Assembly (NCBI GenBank): GCA_910586955.1
Contig: CAJUMM010000074.1
Location: forward strand, 1-12,798
Direction: 5' to 3'
Length of the DNA stretch: 12,798 bases
From: an uncultured Lachnospiraceae bacterium
Lineage (GTDB): Bacteria; Bacillota; Clostridia; Lachnospirales; Lachnospiraceae
The notes below the pieces were generated by a model that did not search any database, was not told the origin of the DNA, and was given only the letters and a program-made list of their open reading frames with translations. Both the position numbers and the translations under genes were made by a program. Below, one piece after another: positions 5,692 to 12,547 of the stretch (position 1 is the stretch's first letter; the number at the start of each line of letters is the position of its first letter).

Positions 5692-6877
5692 AGAGAGGAT
5701 TATGGAGCGGGCGGAGGAGGCGGTTCTTCACACTTACAACCGCTATCCGGTGGTGCTGGATCGGGGAGAAGGAGTCTACCTGTACGATACGGAGGGAAAG
5801 AAATACCTGGATTTCGCAGCGGGTATTGCTGTGCAGGCCCTGGGATATCACTATCCCGGCTATGATGAGGCTTTAAAGGAACAGGTGGACCGGCTTCTGC
5901 ACACCTCCAACCTCTATTATAATGTGCCTGCCATGGAGGCCGCCGGGAAACTGGTAAAGGCCAGCGGTATGAGCAAGGTATTTTTTACCAACAGCGGCAC
6001 CGAGGCCATTGAGGGCGCCATCAAGGCAGTGCGGAAATATGCTTATGAGAAGGATGGAAGAGACGATCACGAGATCATTGCTATGAACCACTCCTTTCAC
6101 GGCCGGAGCATGGGAGCCCTGTCCGTGACGGGAAACGAGAAATACCAGGCTCCTTTCCGGCCTCTGATAGGGGGCATCCGCTTTGCGGATTTCAATGATC
6201 TGGAGAGTGTGCGGGCTCAGGTGACGGACCGGACCTGCGGGGTGATTCTGGAGACAATCCAGGGAGAGGGCGGCATTTATCCGGCCACGGAGGAATTTTT
6301 AAAAGGGGTAAAGGCTCTCTGCGAGGAGCGGGACATCCTGTTGATTCTGGATGAAATCCAATGCGGCATGGGGCGCAGCGGCCATATGTTTGCATGGCAG
6401 GAGTACGGGGTAAAGCCCAATGTGATGACCTGTGCCAAGGCCATGGGCTGCGGGGTTCCGGTGGGAGCCTTCCTGCTGGATGAGAAAACCGCCGGGGCTT
6501 CCCTGGTTCCCGGGGATCACGGGACCACCTACGGGGGAAATCCCTTTGCCTGTGCAGCCGTGAGCAAAGTCCTTGACATTTTTGAGGAGGACGCCATTGT
6601 GGACCATGTGAGGGAAATCGGCAGTTATCTGGAGGAAAGGCTGGATCATCTTGTGGAAACCTGCGATTGTATCCGCTGCCGCCGGGGAAAAGGACTGATG
6701 CAGGGATTGGTAATCGGGGGTAGATCTGCAGGTGAAATTGTGTTAAAATCCTTAGATAAGGGCCTTTTGGTGATTACGGCAGGCAGCGATGTGGTGCGTC
6801 TGGTGCCTCCGCTGGTAATTGAGAGGGAGCATGTGGATGAGATGCTGGAGAAGTTCCGGGCAGCTTTGGATGCCTAG
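5678..6877 (+). CDS. argD: Acetylornithine aminotransferase
   Basis: ArgD is a pyridoxal-phosphate class III aminotransferase converting N-acetylglutamate semialdehyde to N-acetylornithine with glutamate, step 4 of the pathway; many homologues also act in lysine synthesis. The 399-residue length is normal. Visible motifs: FTNSGTEAIEGAIK (phosphate-binding loop region), HSFHGRSMGALSVTG, LILDEIQCGMGRSG with Asp225 contacting the cofactor pyridine nitrogen, the Schiff-base Lys254 in CAKAMGCGVPVG, and GTTYGGNPFACA. The ATG at 5678 overlaps argB by 14 nt, with GGGGGAG at 5661-5667. An ATG at 5702 is a possible alternative that would remove 8 residues. Overlap with argB makes joint translation likely. 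The next gene begins 33 nt downstream with no terminator between, so read-through is possible. Confidence 0.96.
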   Translation: MKESKERIMERAEEAVLHTYNRYPVVLDRGEGVYLYDTEGKKYLDFAAGIAVQALGYHYPGYDEALKEQVDRLLHTSNLYYNVPAMEAAGKLVKASGMSKVFFTNSGTEAIEGAIKAVRKYAYEKDGRDDHEIIAMNHSFHGRSMGALSVTGNEKYQAPFRPLIGGIRFADFNDLESVRAQVTDRTCGVILETIQGEGGIYPATEEFLKGVKALCEERDILLILDEIQCGMGRSGHMFAWQEYGVKPNVMTCAKAMGCGVPVGAFLLDEKTAGASLVPGDHGTTYGGNPFACAAVSKVLDIFEEDAIVDHVREIGSYLEERLDHLVETCDCIRCRRGKGLMQGLVIGGRSAGEIVLKSLDKGLLVITAGSDVVRLVPPLVIEREHVDEMLEKFRAALDA

Positions 6878-6910
6878 GACGGATTCAGGAAAGGGCGGTA
6901 ACTTTTTTTC

Positions 6911-8284
6911 ATGAGACAAAAGATATATAGAAGAATTTTTGCGGTTCTCTGCGTCCTTCTGGTGTTTTCCCAGATGATGCAGGCAGCCTATTCCTATCAC
7001 CGGGAGCAGCAGGAGGCGGGGGAGGATAATTCGGAACCGGCCAGCCTGGTGCTGTGGTATACAGACGACAAACTAAATGCCTATCTGGTGGAAGCCGCAG
7101 AGGAATTTGAGAAGACCCACAATGTGGAAGTGACGCTGCAGCTTGTGACTGCAGTGGACTATATCGAGCATATCAATACGGCCAGCATTTCCGACTTGGG
7201 CGGGCCGGATCTGTTTATAACCTCCAGCGAGCTTCTGGAAAAGGCGAGACTGGCGGGACTGACTGTGGAGAACAACAGTTTTTCCGATCGGGAACTGGAC
7301 AACTACTTTCCTAAGAAAGCCCAGGATGCGGCTACTTGCGGCGGAAAGCTGGTGGCCTATCCTTTCTATTTTGAGACCTGTTTTATGCTCTACAACAAGA
7401 ATTATGTGGAGGGGGCCCCTAAGACCATTGACGAGATCCTGGAATATTCAAGGAGCTTTGAGGGAGGTACTGGGGAGGACAAGATTGAGAATCTCCTGAA
7501 ATGGAATGTGGCGGATATTTTCTTCAATTTCTTCTTTATATCAAATTATGTAAACTTGGGAGGAGCCACCGGGGACGACAAGAGCCAGGTACAGCTGTCC
7601 GCAGAGGAAGTGATAGAGTGCCTGGAGTATTACCAGAGCCTGAACGCATTCTTTGCCATTGATGCAGACGCAGTGACTACGGACAACGTCCTTCAGGAAT
7701 TTATTGACGGAAAGATCGTGTATACCATTGCCAAGACCGACGCCATTGCCAGGCTGGATGCGGCTATTGCGGAGGGCACCGTGGCAGAAGCGCCTGAGGG
7801 AGAGACAGAAGGAGAAAGCACGGAGGGGGAAGAAGGGGACCCGGAGGAAGGAGAGAGTACCCAGGGAGAAGAGCCCCAGGATAACGGTTATTTCTATGGC
7901 ATTGCGGAGGTTCCCAATCTGACGGAGAGCCTTCCCACGAAAGGCCTTTCCGTGACCAACTCCGTGGTGGTGAACGCCTATTCTCAGGAGCGGGCCCTGG
8001 CGAAGGAGTTTGCAAAGTACATTACCTATGAAAAAGTGGATTCCCTCTATGCCATGACCAATAAGATGCCGGTGAAGGTAGGGGTTCCCTATGAGAACCC
8101 GGAGATTACCACCCTGCTGGTACAGTATGAGCATTCGGTGGAGGTGCCTAAGATTACGGATCTGAGCAATTACTGGATCGAGATGGAGATTGCCTTTGCA
8201 AATATCTGGCGGGGCAATGACGTGAGAAGCGAGATTGAAGCTGTGGATGCCAAGATTCAGGCACAGCTTGCTACAGAAGAATAA
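6911..8284 (+). CDS. Extracellular solute-binding protein (family 1-like), orphan, with acidic insert
   Basis: A 457-residue exported protein resembling the sugar-type binding proteins of ABC importers. Residues 1-28 form a Sec signal: basic MRQKIYRRIF, a hydrophobic core, then QAAYS as a likely cleavage or anchor region. There is no lipobox cysteine, unusual for a Gram-positive binding protein. The mature part starts with a LVLWYTDDKLNAYLVEAAEE segment, the usual first strand and helix of family 1 proteins, and later has GGKLVAYPFYFETCFMLYNK and a (D/E)GKIVYTI segment. Residues about 291-325 are a Glu/Gly/Ser/Thr low-complexity run interrupting the domain. The Shine-Dalgarno is weak: AAGGGCGG (6891-6898) sits 12 nt from the ATG. 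No permease or ATPase gene lies nearby, so the ligand and partner transporter are unknown; a non-transport role is possible. Confidence 0.82.
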   Translation: MRQKIYRRIFAVLCVLLVFSQMMQAAYSYHREQQEAGEDNSEPASLVLWYTDDKLNAYLVEAAEEFEKTHNVEVTLQLVTAVDYIEHINTASISDLGGPDLFITSSELLEKARLAGLTVENNSFSDRELDNYFPKKAQDAATCGGKLVAYPFYFETCFMLYNKNYVEGAPKTIDEILEYSRSFEGGTGEDKIENLLKWNVADIFFNFFFISNYVNLGGATGDDKSQVQLSAEEVIECLEYYQSLNAFFAIDADAVTTDNVLQEFIDGKIVYTIAKTDAIARLDAAIAEGTVAEAPEGETEGESTEGEEGDPEEGESTQGEEPQDNGYFYGIAEVPNLTESLPTKGLSVTNSVVVNAYSQERALAKEFAKYITYEKVDSLYAMTNKMPVKVGVPYENPEITTLLVQYEHSVEVPKITDLSNYWIEMEIAFANIWRGNDVRSEIEAVDAKIQAQLATEE

Positions 8285-8347
8285 AAGGAATTGAAATTCC
8301 AATCGTGGGGCAGACTAAGGAAAAACGAAGCCGGAGGGAGCCAAACC

Positions 8348-8779
8348 ATGATTGGAATTTTAATTGCCCTGATTTCCGGGGCGCTGATGAGTATCCAGGG
8401 AGTCTTTAACACACAGGTGACGGAGAGCAGCAGCGTGTGGGTGTCCGCAAGCTGGGTGCAGTTCTCGGCCCTTCTCACCTGCCTTGCAGTCTGGGCGGTG
8501 AAGGAGCGCACCAATCTGCTGGGAGTGTTCCAGGTGGAACACAAATACATGCTGCTGGGGGGCGTCATCGGGGCTTTTATTACGTTTACGGTGATTCAGA
8601 GCATGAGCAGCTTAGGGCCGGCCCGGTCCGTGATGCTTATTGTCATAGCCCAGCTTCTGGTGGCCTATCTCATAGAGCTCTTTGGCATGTTCGGCATGGA
8701 AAAGGCGGCTTTTGAGTGGCGGAAAGCCCTGGGAATGGCTATTGCAATCGCAGGTGTGATTCTGTTTAAGTGGGAGTAA
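8348..8779 (+). CDS. DMT-superfamily YdcZ/DUF606-like small membrane protein
   Basis: A 143-residue hydrophobic protein with about five membrane spans (roughly residues 2-22, 34-52, 67-87, 93-115 and 125-141). The opening LIALISGALMSIQGVFNTQ matches the family pattern of a glycine-rich first helix followed by QGxxN, seen in YdcZ/DUF606 proteins, which are half-size relatives of EamA drug/metabolite transporters and may work as dimers. The ATG at 8348 is preferred: GGAGGG at 8333-8338 lies 9 nt upstream and it begins directly with the first span. An in-frame TTG at 8291 would add 19 polar residues. It follows the solute-binding protein after 63 nt without a terminator. The substrate is unknown. 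No terminator is visible after it, and a new promoter starts at 8805. Confidence 0.8.
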   Translation: MIGILIALISGALMSIQGVFNTQVTESSSVWVSASWVQFSALLTCLAVWAVKERTNLLGVFQVEHKYMLLGGVIGAFITFTVIQSMSSLGPARSVMLIVIAQLLVAYLIELFGMFGMEKAAFEWRKALGMAIAIAGVILFKWE

Positions 8780-8804
8780 CCTGTCTGTAAATTGAAAAAA
8801 ACTA

Positions 8805-8833
8805 TTGTAATCCCCCCTGAAATGGGCTACACT
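8805..8833 (+). promoter_or_regulatory. Promoter of the comEA operon
   Basis: TTGTAA (8805-8810) and TACACT (8828-8833) are separated by 17 nt, a good housekeeping sigma match. Transcription would start near 8840, giving a leader of about 43 nt. A six-C run (8812-8817) lies in the spacer and a palindrome covers the -10 element. Confidence 0.65.
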
Positions 8834-8841
8834 TTAAGTGT
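8829..8841. promoter_or_regulatory. Perfect 6-1-6 palindrome over the -10 region (possible operator)
   Basis: ACACTT-T-AAGTGT is a perfect inverted repeat that overlaps the -10 box and the expected transcription start of the comEA operon. A dimeric regulator bound here would block polymerase. No regulator is identified, and a 13-nt palindrome can occur by chance. Confidence 0.35.
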
Positions 8842-8857
8842 CTATATCAGAGGGGTC

Positions 8858-8879
8858 CCTGTCCGCAGGAAAGGACAGG
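8858..8879 (+). promoter_or_regulatory. Leader hairpin covering the comEA ribosome binding site
   Basis: CCTGTCC (8858-8864) pairs perfectly with GGACAGG (8873-8879) around the 8-nt loop GCAGGAAA. The purine-rich Shine-Dalgarno region of comEA (AGGAAAGG, 8867-8874) lies partly in the loop and partly in the stem, 8 nt before the ATG at 8883. Folding would limit ribosome access, so this may modulate translation. No riboswitch class is recognised. Confidence 0.4.
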
Positions 8880-8882
8880 AAA

Positions 8883-9455
8883 ATGATAGAGAAGATATGT
8901 AAAAGGGCGGGGATTTTTGCAGCCCTGGTATTTGTGCTGTGTGCAGCCTGCAGAAAGCCCGGGGTTCTTTATGAAGACGGGATGCAGGAAGTCCGGGAAG
9001 CCGGGGAAGAAGAGGATACTGCCTTGGAGACAGAGACGCAAATCTTCGTCTATGTCTGCGGGGAGGTGGAAAATCCCGGCGTTTACGAACTGGATCCCCA
9101 GGCAAGGATTGGGGATGCGGTGGAGGCGGCAGGCGGAATGACGGAGGAAGCCCAGGAGGACTGGCTGAATCTGGCGGAGCGCCTGACAGACGGACAGAAG
9201 ATAGAGGTTCCCTCGAAAGAGGAGGCCCTGGAGCTTTTGGAGGCCAGGGAACGTCAGGGGAGCCGCCTTGTGAACCTGAATACGGCATCGAAGGAGGAGC
9301 TGATGACCCTGACGGGAATTGGTGCCTCCAAGGCGGAGGATATTATAAGTTACCGGGAACAGAAGGGGAAGTTCTCCAGCATTGAAGGGCTGATGGAGAT
9401 TCCCGGGATCAAGGAAGGCGTTTTCCGGAAAATCAAAGATCAAATTACAGTATGA
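8883..9455 (+). CDS. comEA: ComEA-like DNA receptor (SLBB plus helix-hairpin-helix)
   Basis: ComEA binds incoming double-stranded DNA outside the membrane and hands it to the ComEC channel during transformation. The 190-residue protein has an N-terminal basic then hydrophobic segment (residues 1-23) ending LCAAC. This could be a membrane anchor or a poor lipobox, since Cys20 takes the usual -3 place. An acidic linker follows. An SLBB-like domain lies at about 53-110 (FVYVCGEVENPGVYEL, RIGDAVEAAGG). The C-terminal helix-hairpin-helix pair is at about 128-190: VNLNTASKEELMTLTGIGAS, then IISYREQKGKF, then EGLMEIPGIKEG. Both domains in this order are the classic ComEA layout. ATG 8883 follows AGGAAAGG; a GTG at 8838 in the same frame lies at the expected transcription start and is unlikely. 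The response regulator begins 13 nt downstream. Confidence 0.9.
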   Translation: MIEKICKRAGIFAALVFVLCAACRKPGVLYEDGMQEVREAGEEEDTALETETQIFVYVCGEVENPGVYELDPQARIGDAVEAAGGMTEEAQEDWLNLAERLTDGQKIEVPSKEEALELLEARERQGSRLVNLNTASKEELMTLTGIGASKAEDIISYREQKGKFSSIEGLMEIPGIKEGVFRKIKDQITV

Positions 9456-9468
9456 CAGGGGCGGGAAT

Positions 9469-10155
9469 ATGGCGAAGAAAGTGTTGGTAGTTGACGATGA
9501 GAAGCTGATTGTAAAGGGACTTCGTTTCAGCCTGGAACAGGACGGAATGGAAGTAGACTGTGCTTACGACGGAGAAGAGGCCCTGGAGTATGCCAAGGCC
9601 AAGGAATATGACATTGTGCTGCTGGACGTGATGCTGCCGAAGCTGGACGGTTTTGAGGTGTGCCAGCAGATCCGGGAATTTTCCAATATGCCCATTGTGA
9701 TGCTGACGGCTAAGGGCGACGATATGGATAAGATCCTGGGACTGGAGTACGGTGCGGATGATTATATTACGAAGCCCTTTAACATTCTGGAGATCAAGGC
9801 CAGGATCAAGGCGATTATGCGGAGAACCGGCCGTCCGGAGAAGGGGCAGAAGTCGAAAACCATTGAAGTTCTGGAGCTTAAGATGGAGCTGGAGAGCAGG
9901 CGCCTCTATATTTCCGGGAAGGAGATCAATCTGACGGCCAAAGAGTTTGACCTGCTGGAGCTGATGGCCTTGAATCCGGGCAAGGTATACAGCCGGGAGA
10001 ATCTTTTAAATACGGTCTGGGGCTATGAGTATCCGGGGGATGTGCGGACGGTAGATGTGCACATCCGGCGTCTGCGGGAGAAGATTGAGACAAATCCGAG
10101 TGAACCGAAATATGTTCACACGAAGTGGGGAGTGGGCTATTATTTCCAGGCATAG
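9469..10155 (+). CDS. Response regulator, OmpR/PhoB family
   Basis: A 228-residue DNA-binding response regulator. The receiver domain (about 1-120) has the acidic pair Asp9-Asp10, the phospho-acceptor Asp53 in IVLLDVMLP, Thr80 in VMLTA and Lys102 in YITKPF, all the expected switch residues. The C-terminal winged helix (about 130-227) has LTAKEFDLLELMALNPGKV, the DVRTVDVHIRRLREKIE recognition helix region and the closing GVGYYF hairpin. ATG 9469 lies 13 nt after comEA, with AGGGGCGG at 9457-9464 as ribosome site. The kinase gene downstream overlaps its 3' end, so the two form a cognate pair. Target genes are unknown; being inside a com gene block suggests, but does not show, control of DNA uptake or envelope genes. 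Confidence 0.96.
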   Translation: MAKKVLVVDDEKLIVKGLRFSLEQDGMEVDCAYDGEEALEYAKAKEYDIVLLDVMLPKLDGFEVCQQIREFSNMPIVMLTAKGDDMDKILGLEYGADDYITKPFNILEIKARIKAIMRRTGRPEKGQKSKTIEVLELKMELESRRLYISGKEINLTAKEFDLLELMALNPGKVYSRENLLNTVWGYEYPGDVRTVDVHIRRLREKIETNPSEPKYVHTKWGVGYYFQA

Positions 10156-11569
10156 AGTCATTGTTACATATCTAAAGAGTCTGAAATTCCGGATTTTGCT
10201 GGTTCTGCTGATTATGGGCTGGATTCCCATGATCCTGATGGCCTACAGCCTCCTGGGAAGCTACCAGGAGCGGGCCGTTGCCGTGCGGGAGACCGAAGTG
10301 CAGAACCAGTGCCGGATTCTGTCCAACCAGCTGGTAAGCTACGATTATCTCCGGGCACCTTCTTCCGAGCTTATCGGGGGAGAACTGGCCCAGCTTTCCA
10401 ACCTGTATGACGGGCGCATTATTATCATTGACCAGAATTTCAAAGTGGTGAAAGATACCTACGGGCTGATTGAAAACAAGCTGGTGGTGTCGGAGGAGGT
10501 CATCCGGTGCTTTCGGGGGGAGACTTCCACCCGGCTTTCCAACAACCGGTTTCTTGAAATGACCGTTCCTATCCAGGAGACGGATTCCCAGCGCATCATC
10601 GGTGTCATCCTAATCAGTGTATCCACGGACAATATCCGGGACAATGTGGATGTGCTGACAGGGAATGCGTGGATTTTCCTCTTTACCTACGGTCTGGTGA
10701 TTCTGGCTTTGTCCATATTTCTGTCCCATTTTCTCGTGCGCCCCGTGCGCCGGCTGGTAACCGCCCTGCAGAATATTGCGGACGGGCATTCCAGCGAAGA
10801 TCTGAATGTGAGAAATTACACGGAGACGGCCCGGATCTCGGAGGAATTTAATAAGATTGTGACCCAGATGAGGGTGCTGGACGAGTCCAGGCAGGAGTTT
10901 GTATCCAACGTTTCCCATGAGCTGAAAACCCCTCTCACCTCCATGAAGGTGCTGGCGGATTCCCTGCTGGTGCAGGAAGAAGTGCCCCTGGAGCTTTATC
11001 AGGAATTTATGGGGGATATTGCGGAGGAGATTGAGCGGGAGAACAAGATTATTACAGATCTTTTGGCCCTGGTGAAGATGGACAAGAAGGCGGCGAATTT
11101 AAATATTGAGCCGGTGGATATCAATGACCTGATGGAACTGATTCTCAAAAGGCTGCGGCCTATCGCTGCCAGGAAGAATATTGAGATGGTGCTGGAGAGT
11201 TTCCGGCCGGTGACTGCAGAGGTAGATGCCGGGCGTCTGACCCAGGCCTTCTCTAATCTGGTGGAAAATGCCATAAAATACAATAAAGAGAACGGCTGGG
11301 TTCATGTGTCTTTGGATGCGGATCACAAATTTTTCTATGTGAAGATCATAGATTCTGGCATGGGGATTCCGGAGGAGTCCATAGATTATATCTTTGAGCG
11401 CTTTTACCGGGTGGACAAGTCCCATTCCAGCGAGATAGACGGTACGGGCCTTGGCCTGGCCATTGTGAAGAGCGCCATCCTGGTACACAAGGGAGCTATC
11501 AAGGTATCCAGCCAGATTGGGGAGGGAACCACCTTTTCCGTGCGGATTCCCCTGAATTATATTGCGTGA
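10112..11569 (+). CDS. Sensor histidine kinase with HAMP domain
   Basis: The partner kinase of the response regulator. With the start at ATG 10112 it has 485 residues: membrane span 1 at about 27-49, an outside domain at about 50-186, span 2 at about 187-209, HAMP at about 210-262, then HisKA with phospho-acceptor His269 in FVSNVSHELKTPLTS. The ATPase domain follows, with N box Asn386 (VENAIKYN), G1 box Asp414 (DSGMGIP), the FERFYRVDKS F box and G2 box at 444 (GTGLGLAI). No PAS domain is evident. The start is uncertain: ATG 10112 overlaps the regulator gene by 44 nt and lacks a good Shine-Dalgarno, while no ATG, GTG or TTG lies nearer the first span. An in-frame GTG at 10055 would overlap even more. 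The signal probably reaches the outside domain and may involve the downstream lipoprotein. Confidence 0.94.
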   Translation: MFTRSGEWAIISRHRVIVTYLKSLKFRILLVLLIMGWIPMILMAYSLLGSYQERAVAVRETEVQNQCRILSNQLVSYDYLRAPSSELIGGELAQLSNLYDGRIIIIDQNFKVVKDTYGLIENKLVVSEEVIRCFRGETSTRLSNNRFLEMTVPIQETDSQRIIGVILISVSTDNIRDNVDVLTGNAWIFLFTYGLVILALSIFLSHFLVRPVRRLVTALQNIADGHSSEDLNVRNYTETARISEEFNKIVTQMRVLDESRQEFVSNVSHELKTPLTSMKVLADSLLVQEEVPLELYQEFMGDIAEEIERENKIITDLLALVKMDKKAANLNIEPVDINDLMELILKRLRPIAARKNIEMVLESFRPVTAEVDAGRLTQAFSNLVENAIKYNKENGWVHVSLDADHKFFYVKIIDSGMGIPEESIDYIFERFYRVDKSHSSEIDGTGLGLAIVKSAILVHKGAIKVSSQIGEGTTFSVRIPLNYIA

Positions 11570-11610
11570 CCCGGGGCCGGGAGCCCGGTGTCCCCTGACG
11601 GAGGCATTGC

Positions 11611-12546
11611 ATGAAAAGAATGAACCAAAAGCCTTATGTTCTATTGCTGTCTTTGATCCTGCTGGCAGTTCTGGCCGGGTGCGGAAAGGAAGAGACAGCC
11701 GGGGAGGAGCAGGGGTATCAGATTTATTATATTAATAAAGACGAGACAGCCGTGGTGCGGAAAGCCTATGAACCGGAGGGAGAGACCACGGAACAGCTGG
11801 TGGCGGAGTTTTTAAGGAAGCTTCAGGTTAATCCCCAGGAGGGAGAAGAGAAGGCAGCCATTCCTTCCGGCGTATCGTTAAAGGAATACAGCCTGGAAAA
11901 CGGACAGCTCTCCCTGCATTTTGACAGTGCCTATCTCAATATGAATAAGCTGTATGAAATTCTCTGCCGTTCCGCCATTGTGCGTACTCTCTGCCAGATC
12001 CCGGAAGTGGAGTATGTGAATTTCCTGGTGGGAAATAACCCCCTGATGGATTCCAACGAGACGCCGGTAGGTCCCTTAAGCACAGAGAGCTTTGTGGAAA
12101 ATATGGGGGACGAGATCAATACTTATACGGAGACCACCCTGGATCTCTATTTTGCCAATGCAGACGGGGATAAGCTGGTGGACGAGATGGTAGCTATCCG
12201 CTACAGCAGCAACATGTCTGTGGAAAAACTGGTGCTGGAGCAGCTGATCCGGGGACCCATTACCAAGGATGCCTATCCCACCATTCCTACGGAGACGAAA
12301 ATCTTAAGTGTATCCACCAAAGATGGAATATGTTATGTAAACTTGGATGAGGGATTTTTAAGCCAGGGCTATAACCTGCTGGAGGCGGTTCCCATTTACT
12401 CCATCGTCAATTCCCTGACGGAGATTCCGGGAATCAACAAGGTGCAGATTTTGATTAACGGGGAGACGAACCGGGTATTCCGGGAGAGCATCCGGTTTGA
12501 AACCATATTTGAACGAAATCTGGATTTGATAGAAGAAGGATCATAA
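11611..12546 (+). CDS. GerMN-domain lipoprotein (two GerMN repeats)
   Basis: A 311-residue lipoprotein. The signal peptide ends in a textbook lipobox, LAGC (residues 21-24), so Cys24 would be lipidated and the protein anchored outside the membrane. Two GerMN-like units follow. The first, at about 35-145, has EQLVAEFLRKL, then GQLSLHFDSAYLN, then IVRTLCQIPEVEYVNFLVG. The second, at about 175-290, has EKLVLEQLIRGP, then ICYVNLDEGF, then SIVNSLTEIPGINKVQILING. GerMN domains occur in spore germination/sporulation protein GerM and in LpqB, an accessory lipoprotein of the actinobacterial MtrAB system. Start ATG 11611 has GGAGG at 11600-11604, 6 nt away. It lies 41 nt after the kinase gene and 1 nt before comEC. 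The likely role is a sensory or envelope accessory to the kinase, inferred from context. Confidence 0.9.
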   Translation: MKRMNQKPYVLLLSLILLAVLAGCGKEETAGEEQGYQIYYINKDETAVVRKAYEPEGETTEQLVAEFLRKLQVNPQEGEEKAAIPSGVSLKEYSLENGQLSLHFDSAYLNMNKLYEILCRSAIVRTLCQIPEVEYVNFLVGNNPLMDSNETPVGPLSTESFVENMGDEINTYTETTLDLYFANADGDKLVDEMVAIRYSSNMSVEKLVLEQLIRGPITKDAYPTIPTETKILSVSTKDGICYVNLDEGFLSQGYNLLEAVPIYSIVNSLTEIPGINKVQILINGETNRVFRESIRFETIFERNLDLIEEGS

Positions 12547-12547
12547 A

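Noticed and set aside
8780..8804. Terminator after the YdcZ-like gene
   Set aside because: There is an A-rich run but no stem-loop before it, so no terminator can be supported; read-through into comEA remains possible.
11571..11588. GC-rich inverted repeat CCGGG/CCCGG between the kinase and GerMN genes
   Set aside because: Only a 5-bp stem and no T run follows, so it does not look like a terminator; the genes are probably co-transcribed.
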